DNA of 22,434 nucleotides from Bacillus_CJ salitolerans (GTDB taxonomy: Bacteria; Bacillota; Bacilli; Bacillales; SA4). Both the position numbers and the translations under genes were made by a program. The notes beneath the pieces were generated by a model that searched no databases, was not told where the DNA came from, and worked only from the letters and a program-made list of their open reading frames with translations. The stretch is taken from assembly GCF_042680805.1 (NCBI RefSeq), contig NZ_JBHUEM010000018.1, positions 1-22,434 of the forward strand, given 5' to 3'. Below, one piece after another: positions 14,105 through 21,376 of this stretch (position 1 is the stretch's first letter; the number at the start of each line of letters is the position of its first letter).

Positions 14105-14686
14105 TTATTTGAAATTATTAAGCTCAAAACGTCCAATTTCTTCATCTTCTACATAAATTACTAATGATGCTTCACGTGCATGTTCTACTAATTTATCTAA
14201 TTGCTCATCTGATGGTACAAGTCTTATTTCGGGATTTTCCTCTAATGCACCTAAATCATAATCAATATGATATTCTCCTTCTTGATTTGGTTCAAGAACC
14301 GGGATACTTACTTTACCCATGCCCAATTTTGCTTCCTTTCTTTCTTCTTCATTATAGATATTAAACCCCATAACATCTTTTGAAATTTCTATTAGTTTCT
14401 CGTTGGGTTCAATGAACACTTTTAGTCCATCTTCGTACTCATATGTTTCTTCATTCAGGTTTTCTTTTCCACCCAGAGTTTCTTCACCTATGTTTTTTAA
14501 CACAAAATAATAACTTAATGTAAGAGGCTGTATATATTCCCCTTCCTTTTCTCCAGAAGTAATACGCATTCCGCCTGACCGATCATCATTAATATTGACA
14601 GATAAACTTTTCATTTCTAAAGATTGTTTAGCCGAACATCCTGATAAAATGATTAAAACTATAAAAATAACTGAAATTAACCTCAT
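14105..14686 (-). CDS. Putative lipoprotein, unknown function
   Basis: 193 residues from ATG 14686, which follows AAGGAGG eight bases away; upstream in-frame codons have no site. The signal peptide MRLISVIFIVLIILSGC has a good lipobox LSGC with C17 as the lipid anchor. The mature part is acidic and rich in Glu. It begins with a beta-type region SLSVNINDDRSGGMRITSG, then YYFVLKNIGEETLGG, which looks like an immunoglobulin-like surface domain (the pattern of a backbone strand followed by xNxGxxT). The middle DGLKVFIEPNEKL and the ending EDEEIGRFELNNF also suggest strands. The protein is extracytoplasmic. No operon partner is clear; a decayed lipoprotein gene lies directly downstream in the same direction. 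Confidence 0.75.
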   Translation of the reverse strand: MRLISVIFIVLIILSGCSAKQSLEMKSLSVNINDDRSGGMRITSGEKEGEYIQPLTLSYYFVLKNIGEETLGGKENLNEETYEYEDGLKVFIEPNEKLIEISKDVMGFNIYNEEERKEAKLGMGKVSIPVLEPNQEGEYHIDYDLGALEENPEIRLVPSDEQLDKLVEHAREASLVIYVEDEEIGRFELNNFK

Positions 14687-14823
14687 ACATTCAACCTCCT
14701 TAAAGAACATCCATTTTCGTCTATATTTCACCATAATACCCATGTAATCTTTACTTCAAACTGTAAATGGCATTCTCCTTCAAGAAAAATGGCAATCATT
14801 CCCAAAACATTGAGTGTATTGTG

Positions 14824-14913
14824 TTAATGTATTGGTTCAATCGTTTCTAGACGCCCTTTGTTTGGAAACTTTCTATTCCAACAATATAGCCAAATCCATA
14901 TTATACTTAGCAC
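14824..14913 (-). CDS. Very small membrane peptide (29 residues)
   Basis: GTG 14913 follows AGAAGGTGAA on the minus strand, 27 bases after the stop of the 64-residue gene. It encodes a hydrophobic Trp-rich start, LSIIWIWLYCW, followed by a basic polar tail, NRKFPNKGRLETIEPIH. Layout and ribosome binding site suggest a one-helix microprotein co-transcribed with the gene at 14941-15135. Alternatively it is the tail of a lost gene. The family is unknown. Confidence 0.4.
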   Translation of the reverse strand: MLSIIWIWLYCWNRKFPNKGRLETIEPIH

Positions 14914-14940
14914 TTCACCTTCTTAAAGCAGAACAATTAC

Positions 14941-15135
14941 CTACTTAATTCTCCTTATGATACGTATTAAGTAGTAAAGAATTATCCAAGGTAAAATGTA
15001 TTGAGTAATCCATTGAAATATAACGATCATCCCTAACCAGCCAGTAAAATTAAAAAATGGAACATATTCAATCAGAATATAAGAGGATAAGACGAGCAAC
15101 AGAATAATGAAGAAAAAGGTAATATAATTTTTCAT
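14941..15135 (-). CDS. Small membrane protein with two hydrophobic segments
   Basis: 64 residues. ATG 15135 follows AAGGGGAGAGTT, a good site. Two membrane segments are visible at about residues 4-24 and 34-57, ending in a basic cluster IRIIRRIK, which places the C-terminus inside by the positive-inside rule. No conserved motif is recognised. It appears to form a two-gene unit with the downstream 29-residue ORF. A role cannot be inferred. Confidence 0.55.
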   Translation of the reverse strand: MKNYITFFFIILLLVLSSYILIEYVPFFNFTGWLGMIVIFQWITQYILPWIILYYLIRIIRRIK

Positions 15136-15265
15136 AACTCTCCCCTTGAAGCGTTTACGATAAGTATATCACTTTTAGGAAATATTTAGGTTTAAAAACC
15201 CAATAAAGGCTCCGTTAATAAAATTAGTGACAGCTATAGTTGGAAATTTAGAGCCGATTTTTTGA

Positions 15266-15420
15266 TTAGTGTTTAAAAATTTTTTTTAGGAAGTAAAGAG
15301 TTAAATCATCATTATTTGCAAATTGAGCATATTGTTCTAACTGTTGTCCCTTATATTAGACACCTGTACCATCCGTACTTATTATGTTACAGAAGTAATA
15401 AAATGATGGATGTGGGAGAG
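15266..15420 (-). pseudogene. Unrecognised gene tail with in-frame stop
   Basis: On the minus strand a frame reads SLPHPSFYYFCNIISTDGTG followed by V, a TAA (15358-15356), and then YKGQQLEQYAQFANNDDLTL and YFLKKIFKH to TAA 15268-15266. The frame is the same on both sides of the stop and the residues look like a normal globular C-terminus. Upstream the frame dissolves into several stops. It is probably a decayed gene end. The family is unknown. Confidence 0.45.
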
Positions 15421-15654
15421 ACAAATGCAAAAAAAACTATTACTGCCTCTCATTACTTTCTTGTTGAATATAATACCCTTCAAACCATTCTGATGGTTTA
15501 TGCCACTTCTATGTTGCAAATCCATTAACATAGTCTACAATATCGCTTATAAGCATTGAATTCAAAGTAAATAGGGTCATGAAAAAAGTAAAACGATCCG
15601 AATTCATGCTCAGTAAAATGATAAACCAAGAAAATCAATATATATTTAAGCAGC

Positions 15655-15690
15655 TGAAAAAGCAACGAGTCTTGAAGACCTCGTTGCTTC
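15655..15690 (-). terminator. Terminator of glnS
   Basis: AAGCAACGAG (15660-15669) and CTCGTTGCTT (15680-15689) form a perfect 10-bp stem. On the minus strand TTTTTC follows directly. It lies about 80 bases beyond the glnS stop codon. Confidence 0.85.
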
Positions 15691-15767
15691 TTACCACTCA
15701 CTCTTTAAGGACAATTTTTGCACATTATAATAGAGTCATAATTATACAAAGCTATCCCTTCCTACTT

Positions 15768-17444
15768 TTAGCTTTGTTTTCCTTTCCAGGAATCCTTCAG
15801 TGAGACAATTCTATTGAAAATAAACTTTTTGTCTGTTGAGTATTTATCTAAACAAAAATAACCGTGTCGGAAAAATTGGTACCTATCCTCATTGTTCATA
15901 TTTACAATACAAGATTCTATTTTGCAATTCTCTAGAACGATCATGGATCTTGGATTAACCTTTTCATTCCAAGTTTTTTGCGTATCCTTCACAATCTCTT
16001 CATTATGAAATAATTTATCGAATATATTTACATTAACTGAAACACAATCTTCAGCTGAAACCCAATGAATAGTTCCCTTTACTTTTCTAGCTGTAAAACC
16101 TGTTCCGCTTTTAGTGATCGGATCATACGTACATAGAAGTTCAATAACCTCTCCTGTACCCTCATCCTTTATTACCTCATTACACTTAATAATGTAGGCA
16201 CCTTTTAATCTAACTTCCGAATGTAGAGACAGTCTTTTATACCCTTTAGTTGGAACTTCCATAAAGTCTTCCTTTTCAATATAAATAACTTTAGAAAAAG
16301 GCACCTCCCTGTTTCCTAGTTCAGGATTCTCTCTATTATTTTCAATCGATAAAAGGTCAGCCTTATTTTCATCATAATTTGTAATCGTTACTTTCAAGGG
16401 ATTTAAAACAGCCATTATACTTTTCACTTTTGTTTTTAGCTCATTTCGGAGTATGCTTTCAAGTATCGTAAAATCAACTGTGCTCTGATGTTTGACAAAA
16501 CCAATTTCATTTACAAAAATTTTAATACTTTCAGGGGTAAAGCCTCTTCTTCTGAGACCTCTTAAAGTTGGTAATCTAGGATCATCCCATCCATCTACTA
16601 AATTTTCTGTAACCAACTCCCGCAAATACCGTTTACTTGTTACAACACCAGATATATCAATTCTTCCAAATTCTCTTTGTTTTGGTGGGTACTTTATTCC
16701 TAGCTCTGTTAATACCCATTCGTATAAAGGTCGATGATCTTTGAATTCTATCGAACATAATGAATGGGTAACCCCTTCCATGGCATCTTGTATTGGGTGT
16801 GCAAAATCGTACATCGGATATATACACCATTCCTTACCCGTTCGATAATGACTTGCGTGAATAATTCTATATAAGACAGGATCTCTTAAGTTAATATTTG
16901 GCGATTCCATATCAATTTTAGCTCTTAACACCTTCGAACCAGCCAGAAATTCACCCTTTTTCATCTTTAAAAATAATTCAATGTTTTCCTCAACGGGTCT
17001 ATTTCTAAATGGACTTTTTTTACCAGTCTCTGTCAAAGTCCCTCTGTATTCCGTCATTTCTTCAGGTGATAAATCACAAACAAATGCTTTACCCATTTTT
17101 ATTAAACTCATTGCCGCATTAAATATTTCATTCGAATAATCGGATCCATAGAATATTTTAGCAGGCGAATATCCTAACCAATTCATATCTTCAATAATTG
17201 CATGGACATACTCACTTTCTTCCTTTAGAGGATTGGTATCATCAAAGCGGAGGTTAAATTCCCCCTTGAATTTTTGGGCGATCATATAATTCATATTGAT
17301 TGCATAGGCACTTCCAATATGGAGATAACCGTTTGGCTCAGGGGGAAACCTTGTGCAAACTGTTCTTCTATAAGAACCATTCCTTACATCTTCCTCAACA
17401 ATCCTTTCAATACTATTGAAAATCCCTATCTTCTCTTCGTTCAT
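15768..17444 (-). CDS. glnS: Glutaminyl-tRNA synthetase (GlnRS)
   Basis: 558 residues from ATG 17444, chosen because GGAGGG lies just upstream; an in-frame TTG at 17465 precedes that site. It charges tRNA-Gln with glutamine in the cytoplasm. The sequence follows Escherichia coli GlnRS along its whole length. Landmarks are RFPPEPNGYLHIGS (33-45), NLRFDDTNP (64-72), KIDMESPNINLRDPVLYRI, GKEWCIYPMYDFAHPIQDAM, the KMSKS-type loop VTSKR (268-272), GWDDPRLPTLRGLRRRGFTP, and the anticodon-binding beta-barrel ending YQFFRHGYFCLD. The HIGH motif is HIGS here and the usual VMSKR is VTSKR. These are probably lineage variants, since the rest of the active site is intact. Classical Bacillus lack GlnRS and use Glu-tRNA-Gln transamidation, so this gene is likely acquired. 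It is preceded by a Gln T-box leader and has its own promoter and terminator. Confidence 0.97.
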   Translation of the reverse strand: MNEEKIGIFNSIERIVEEDVRNGSYRRTVCTRFPPEPNGYLHIGSAYAINMNYMIAQKFKGEFNLRFDDTNPLKEESEYVHAIIEDMNWLGYSPAKIFYGSDYSNEIFNAAMSLIKMGKAFVCDLSPEEMTEYRGTLTETGKKSPFRNRPVEENIELFLKMKKGEFLAGSKVLRAKIDMESPNINLRDPVLYRIIHASHYRTGKEWCIYPMYDFAHPIQDAMEGVTHSLCSIEFKDHRPLYEWVLTELGIKYPPKQREFGRIDISGVVTSKRYLRELVTENLVDGWDDPRLPTLRGLRRRGFTPESIKIFVNEIGFVKHQSTVDFTILESILRNELKTKVKSIMAVLNPLKVTITNYDENKADLLSIENNRENPELGNREVPFSKVIYIEKEDFMEVPTKGYKRLSLHSEVRLKGAYIIKCNEVIKDEGTGEVIELLCTYDPITKSGTGFTARKVKGTIHWVSAEDCVSVNVNIFDKLFHNEEIVKDTQKTWNEKVNPRSMIVLENCKIESCIVNMNNEDRYQFFRHGYFCLDKYSTDKKFIFNRIVSLKDSWKGKQS

Positions 17445-17492
17445 TTTTATCCCTCCATTAAACAATAATTTTGCTTTGTTTTTTGATTCAAT

Positions 17493-17803
17493 AAAAAAAA
17501 TCCCACCCCCAAGACTATTTCAGCCTTGGGGACGAGATTTTATATCGTGGTGCCACCCCAGTTTATTAATATGTCTCCATATTAACCTCTTCAGGTACGG
17601 TATTGAAAAATACTTATACCCTAGCTCTATAACAGGAGCTCCTGTCACATTATCGCTCTACATAATAGATTCCAATGTAAATGCTCAGAGTCTTGGTTCA
17701 ATAAATAATTCTTACCCCCTTTTCAGCATCAGGGAGCTCTCTGTAAAGAATAAATTTATTTACTCTTCTCTTCATCGCGTTTTCATTATTATGATATAAA
17801 TTA
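17493..17803 (-). promoter_or_regulatory. T-box riboswitch, glutamine-specific, controlling glnS
   Basis: Read on the minus strand, the leader has Stem I elements: AAGAGAAGAGTA (GA motif), AGAGAGC, and an apical GATGCTGAAAAGGGGG. The specifier region is GAACCAAGACTC (17699-17688), with CAA, a Gln codon, at 17695-17693. The T-box itself is GGGTGGCACCACG (17558-17546 region). Its variable base in UGGN is C, which pairs with G73 of bacterial tRNA-Gln. The terminator is a 14-bp stem, ATCTCGTCCCCAAG (17538-17525) with CTTGGGGGTGGGAT (17513-17500), followed by eight T residues. Uncharged tRNA-Gln should stabilise the antiterminator and turn glnS on. Every standard part is present. Confidence 0.95.
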
Positions 17804-17809
17804 CCCAAT

Positions 17810-17838
17810 ATAATATCAACGTCATTAGCATTTGTAAA
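17810..17838 (-). promoter_or_regulatory. Promoter of the T-box-glnS transcript
   Basis: On the minus strand TTTACA (17838-17833), a 17-base spacer and TATTAT (17815-17810) match the vegetative consensus at five of six positions each. A second overlapping candidate is TTGATA-17-TATCAT slightly downstream. Transcription would start about 20-30 bases before Stem I. Confidence 0.65.
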
Positions 17839-17942
17839 GATATTTTTATGTAAATACTCCCAAGTGTAGAAAACACAACAACAATAACTTTCTCAACTAG
17901 ATTCTTTTATTCAACCCCTATTCCCTCGATACTTGGTCATCA

Positions 17943-18593
17943 TTAGTTATATTTTAACAATTCTTCAAAGTACTTTGAATATGCATCATCATCATTTTTT
18001 ATTGAATATTTCTCTTTGATTTTTATAAGTACCTTTTTTCTTGATATATCCCTTCGGATACTCTCATATATAACCGAATCATCTTCTAGATCCTCTAACG
18101 CTTTTCCAATAGAATTTGCATACGCTTCATAGAGCATAAATAAAACAGCTTGTTGAATACTAAGGGTCTTTAATTCATCTAGGATTTCATCTTTCATAAC
18201 TTCAATACCATAAATCGTTTCAGCATAGTTTATTTCCTTTTTATATTGCTCCATTGATTGGTGTGCTTTTAATAATAATTCTGGATCAGTTTCATTTTGA
18301 TTTGGAGTGGAATTTATTTTAGATGCTACTATGTAAAGAATAAGCCACTCTTCTAATGGCTGCTCAATATTTTTCATTTTTTCAACTTTTGACCTTGACT
18401 CTTTAAATAGAGATTGTAAATCAAGACTAGTATCATCATCAATTTCCTTTGGTGAATGACTTTCTAAATTTGGTGTTGAAGTATTCTTAATCTCTGTTTG
18501 ATGTAGAGTATTCTTATTATCATTCTTATCAGTAAATTGAATGATAAGTAAAAATGCTCCAGTAAGTATTAAGGTAATTATTATTTTCCGCAT
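17943..18593 (-). CDS. Membrane-anchored or secreted helical protein, unknown function
   Basis: 216 residues from ATG 18593, which follows GGGAGGT with normal spacing; ATGs at 18596 and 18608 are alternatives. Residues 1-20 form a signal or anchor (RKIIITLILTGAFLLIIQF) without a lipobox Cys. Residues 25-65 are a polar low-complexity linker rich in Asn, Asp, Ser and Thr. From residue 65 onward the sequence is strongly helical and charged, with EEWLILYIVASKIN, SIQQAVLFMLYEAYANSIG and a basic/acidic end YSKYFEELLKYN. It is extracytoplasmic by inference. I do not recognise the family. It sits between glnS and the two-repeat lipoprotein in the same direction but about 280 bp away, so it is probably an independent unit. 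Confidence 0.65.
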   Translation of the reverse strand: MRKIIITLILTGAFLLIIQFTDKNDNKNTLHQTEIKNTSTPNLESHSPKEIDDDTSLDLQSLFKESRSKVEKMKNIEQPLEEWLILYIVASKINSTPNQNETDPELLLKAHQSMEQYKKEINYAETIYGIEVMKDEILDELKTLSIQQAVLFMLYEAYANSIGKALEDLEDDSVIYESIRRDISRKKVLIKIKEKYSIKNDDDAYSKYFEELLKYN

Positions 18594-18829
18594 CATTCTA
18601 CCTCCCATAAAATTCCTTTATAAGGATTCTATATTCCAATTGTAAATCCCTTTAAATGAAAGTCTCTAACCCTTAGTGGATTAGAGCACATTAGATTATT
18701 CTGGCACTTCTATAGAGCTTCACCCTAATATCTTTCTAATAATAATAGCTTTACTACGGATTATTGCTGGTTAATTGTTAGAAGTAAGAACAATAGATAA
18801 GCTAACGACTAAGGAGAATTTTATGTTTA

Positions 18830-18866
18830 CAAAAATTAAAAATACCACAGCCATTTTTACTGTGGT
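18830..18866 (-). terminator. Terminator of the two-repeat lipoprotein gene
   Basis: ACCACAG (18844-18850), loop of nine, CTGTGGT (18860-18866). On the minus strand ATTTTTAATTTTT follows. It lies about 10 bases past the stop codon at 18876. Confidence 0.85.
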
Positions 18867-18875
18867 GAATGTAGT

Positions 18876-19742
18876 TTAGTTTAGTAATTTAAGCATTTTT
18901 TCATATTCTTTACTATCTTTCTCAAGAATACTTCCTTGTCTCGATGTTATTGTTACAGCGCTCCCTTCCGTATTACGAAGGAAAATAAGATATTCTTTTC
19001 CTACTTCAACACTGTTTGGTAAAAGTAGAGAATGTACGTTTACTAAGTTCCCATTTTTATACGCCTTATTTACACGATATCCAACTATTGCTAATCCATT
19101 ATTTACCGGTGTTACTTCTGTAACAGTGATGATAACAATATGATCAGCTTTATCTACCAGGTCTTTTTCATTTAACTTATCTACAGATTGTTTGTTGATT
19201 TTTTTCTTTTTATTATAGTTCGCTTGTATATATTTTTTCAACTCACCATAGTTATTGAACTTCTCTTCAACAAAAGGTGGTACATAGGTCTTTTTGAAAA
19301 CATCGACTAATCTCGCTAATGTTCCATCTTCCTCAACTTTAATTACAAATTCTTCATTTAAAACAAAGAAATCTTGGTCGTACAGATTAGAACTGAAATC
19401 TTTTAAAAATAATAGGTACTCTTTATCCATTTCAAGAATATTTTTTTCAGCTGTGTACACTAATATTTCCTCTGGTGTACCACCTAGAACTGAATCACTA
19501 ATGGTAACTTTGTAAACATCTCTTGTATTATTTAATTTCTCAAACGCATTAATAGTTCCCAAAACAACATGATCAGAATATTTTTCGATTGCATTCTTTA
19601 AAGTCATTTCTTGTTCTGTAATCCCGTGTACAAGTTTATTCATGTGAATTTCATTTAATTCTAATTCTTTAGAAGTACTTAAGGCACAACCGCTTGAAAA
19701 AACTATTGTGAGTATCGCCAATAGGAGAGTGTTTTTATACAT
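18876..19742 (-). CDS. Putative lipoprotein with two related extracellular domains
   Basis: 288 residues. ATG 19742 follows AAGGAGT. The signal peptide ends IVFSSGC with C19 as probable lipid anchor; Ser at -3 is atypical. The mature part looks duplicated. Repeat 1 (about 51-115) contains KYSDHVVLGTINAF, VYKVTISDSVLGG and MDKEYLLFLKD. Repeat 2 (about 194-258) contains DKADHIVIITVTEV, GYRVNKAYKNG and VGKEYLIFLRN. The same order of D-H-x-V, Y-x-V, and a K-E-Y-L-x-F-L strand suggests a tandem beta domain, joined by a basic Lys-rich linker (NKKKKINKQ). Function is unknown; adhesion, ligand binding or envelope sensing are possible. It is followed upstream, 39 bp away, by the nucleotidyltransferase-like gene in the same direction, so the two may be co-transcribed. 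Confidence 0.75.
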   Translation of the reverse strand: MYKNTLLLAILTIVFSSGCALSTSKELELNEIHMNKLVHGITEQEMTLKNAIEKYSDHVVLGTINAFEKLNNTRDVYKVTISDSVLGGTPEEILVYTAEKNILEMDKEYLLFLKDFSSNLYDQDFFVLNEEFVIKVEEDGTLARLVDVFKKTYVPPFVEEKFNNYGELKKYIQANYNKKKKINKQSVDKLNEKDLVDKADHIVIITVTEVTPVNNGLAIVGYRVNKAYKNGNLVNVHSLLLPNSVEVGKEYLIFLRNTEGSAVTITSRQGSILEKDSKEYEKMLKLLN

Positions 19743-19781
19743 ATCTTACTCCTTATTTCTAATAATTTTGTTTTATAACTT

Positions 19782-20351
19782 TCAATTATTCCTCCTTTTT
19801 AGCATTAATAAGTTTACTACCCTTTCTTTTACATCAAATGGTAAAGGTTGCAGCAGAGCTTCTTCTAACAATCTTGGATGTGTTATGCCTTTTGATTTCA
19901 AATGATTTTCAATAAGATCAGCTTTTTCTTGTTTCCCAGGGATTAGACAGTACAAGATATACCAGTCTTCTAGTGAACATAAAGGAATGTCCACTCCATT
20001 TATCTTCTTATGGGCCACAATTGATTCCGATTTAAGTGATAATTTATATACACCTTCTGTGTGCTGTATCGCAAATCCACCCATAATATCAATATCTATA
20101 TTTTGGATACTATATTTAGTGAAATACGTTGTAAGGAAAGGTGTAGACCGTTTTGCTTGTTTTGATATTCCAATGAACGATATAACCTCATTTAATTGGA
20201 TGGCATTCGTTTCACTAACCAAAATATCAATATCATTAGGTTTATCAATTAATTGATAAAAATTAAGTAAAAGAGAACCACCTACTCCCCAAGTAAACTT
20301 CAATTTATTGAACCTGTCCCCTATAATAGATAAAGTTTCTAGCACATTCAT
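19782..20351 (-). CDS. Nucleotidyltransferase-fold protein
   Basis: 189 residues. The signature of the polymerase-beta-like fold is present: GVGGSLLL (22-29) followed by KPNDIDILV with D40 and D42, and a third acidic position in NIDIDIMGG (D86 or D88). This is the arrangement in antibiotic adenylyltransferases, AbiEii-type toxins and related NTases that transfer NMP using two metal ions. The rest, including PLCSLEDWYILYCLIPGKQE and KADLIENHL, resembles the helical C-terminal part common in these small NTases. Target unknown: antibiotic, tRNA or protein are all possible. No antitoxin partner is visible. Start: ATG 20351 lies only 1-2 bases after AAGGAG, so GTG 20345 (183-187 residues) with better spacing may be the true start. 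Confidence 0.75.
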   Translation of the reverse strand: MNVLETLSIIGDRFNKLKFTWGVGGSLLLNFYQLIDKPNDIDILVSETNAIQLNEVISFIGISKQAKRSTPFLTTYFTKYSIQNIDIDIMGGFAIQHTEGVYKLSLKSESIVAHKKINGVDIPLCSLEDWYILYCLIPGKQEKADLIENHLKSKGITHPRLLEEALLQPLPFDVKERVVNLLMLKRRNN

Positions 20352-20412
20352 TCTCCTTACATATTTCTATTTTAAGTAGCTAATCAATTTGGCTAATTTC
20401 ATTTTTTGCTAA

Positions 20413-20724
20413 ATCACTCCTGCTCATTATTTCAACAAATTAGGAAATATTCCTGCTGGATCAGTGCCTGTTCCTTGGTACATAGTCGCCACCGTGGCGA
20501 TCCTTATGCTCTATTTACCATTAATAGATGTTTCATAAGAATGGTCACTTTCCCATGCTTGCGAGAATTATGTTTATGTTTCTATTTTTTAATTAACTAT
20601 CTAATGAGAAAGGGAGATTTATCGGATATATATGACGGTATTTAAACCCCTGATGGCAACTATTCATGAATTCGAAGTTTTTGTTAATGCTAAAAGAAGG
20701 ACTCTGAAATTTAACGAGAACTAA
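20413..20724 (+). pseudogene. Degraded coding stretch (unrecognised membrane protein)
   Basis: Consecutive protein-like frames occur on the plus strand. From 20413 to 20538 the frame reads HYFNKLGNIPAGSVPVPWYI followed by VATVAILMLYLPLIDVS, a membrane segment. Another frame around 20580-20643 reads LINYLMRKGDLSDIYDGI. A third from ATG 20632 to TAA 20724 reads MTVFKPLMATIHEFEVFVNA and then KRRTLKFNEN. No good start or ribosome binding site is present for any of them. They may be pieces of one or more decayed genes; identity is unknown and chance cannot be excluded. The GC-rich inverted repeat CGCCAC-C-GTGGCG lies within the first frame. Confidence 0.3.
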
Positions 20725-20747
20725 TCCTTAAAGAAAGGACGATTACA

Positions 20748-21281
20748 TTGCCTAGCATCCTTTTGATTTTTATATTACAAATTATATTAGTACCGATATT
20801 ATCCCTCCGAATTATTTTTGTTGTTAAGAATATGAGCATTCTTGCTTCTATTTTTGGATTTATGGAAGCCTTGATTTATGTGTTTGGTTTATCCATTGTC
20901 CTTAGTGGTGATCAAAGTATAGCTGAGATGCTTGTTTATGCTACGGGATTTGCAGCCGGTATATATTTAGGTGGTTATATTGAAAATAAATTGGCTTTAG
21001 GGTACACAACCCTCACTGTTAACTTAATGAATATGAATATTGAGCTTGTTTCAGCTTTGCGTGAAAGTGGGTTCGGAGTGACGGTATTCGAAGGAATGGG
21101 AAAAGAAAGTGTCCGTTATCAACTTCAAATTTTGACAAAAAGAAGTGTGGAAGAAAAATTAATAAATATGATCGAGCAATATGAGCCATATGCATTTATA
21201 ATTTCCTATGAGCCACGGAAATTTAAAGGGGGTTATCTTCTAAAGTCCATGAAAAGGAAAAAGAAAAGCAAAACAAATTGA
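20748..21281 (+). CDS. UPF0316 family membrane protein (YebE-like, DUF2179)
   Basis: 177 residues. The start is TTG 20748 behind AAAGGA with eight bases of spacing; no ATG is available nearby that keeps the conserved start. Three membrane segments are visible at about residues 4-24, 29-52 and 58-78. The N-terminal domain has the typical RIIFVVKNMSILASIFGFME and GFAAGIYLGGYIENKLALG. The soluble C-terminal DUF2179 domain reads LRESGFGVTVFEGMGKES, KRSVEEKLINMIEQYEP and AFIISYEPR. This matches the UPF0316 family that includes Bacillus subtilis YebE, as far as I recall. Function is unknown. It is a single gene, possibly ending in the imperfect hairpin GAAAG...TAGGC / GCCTA-CTTTC at 21281-21316. 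Confidence 0.88.
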   Translation: MPSILLIFILQIILVPILSLRIIFVVKNMSILASIFGFMEALIYVFGLSIVLSGDQSIAEMLVYATGFAAGIYLGGYIENKLALGYTTLTVNLMNMNIELVSALRESGFGVTVFEGMGKESVRYQLQILTKRSVEEKLINMIEQYEPYAFIISYEPRKFKGGYLLKSMKRKKKSKTN

Positions 21282-21376
21282 GAAAGAAGCTAGGCTTAAC
21301 TATTCGCCTACTTTCATCTTAAAGCTGTTAAAGTTTAGCTCTGTTTTTGAAGAATCACTGTTCTTCTAATTAAGGT

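Larger units (their letters stand above)
15136..15767. other. Long spacer with one gene remnant and one terminator
   Basis: 632 bp without an intact gene. A minus-strand remnant at 15266-15420 and the glnS terminator at 15655-15690 are listed separately. A 22-codon plus-strand ORF at 15424-15492 (MQKKLLLPLITFLLN, behind GGGAGAG) looks like a bare signal peptide. It is antisense to the edge of the remnant, so I do not annotate it as a gene. Confidence 0.5.

Noticed and set aside
15316..15803. Plus-strand ORFs of 70 and 74 residues
   Set aside because: The first is antisense to a remnant with better coding character; the second crosses the glnS terminator and lacks a ribosome binding site.
17274..17799. 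Plus-strand ORFs overlapping glnS start and the T-box leader
   Set aside because: They are antisense to a certain gene and a certain riboswitch; the open frames are incidental.
18823..18879. 18-codon plus-strand ORF (MFTKIKNTTAIFTVVNVV) behind AAGGAG
   Set aside because: It runs through the terminator of the lipoprotein gene and is too short to support; the ribosome binding site match is probably chance.
20406..20645. 79-residue plus-strand ORF as an intact gene
   Set aside because: The first half is unlike a natural protein (many Cys, His, Ser) while another frame there reads as a membrane segment; only its last residues look real. Treated as degraded sequence.
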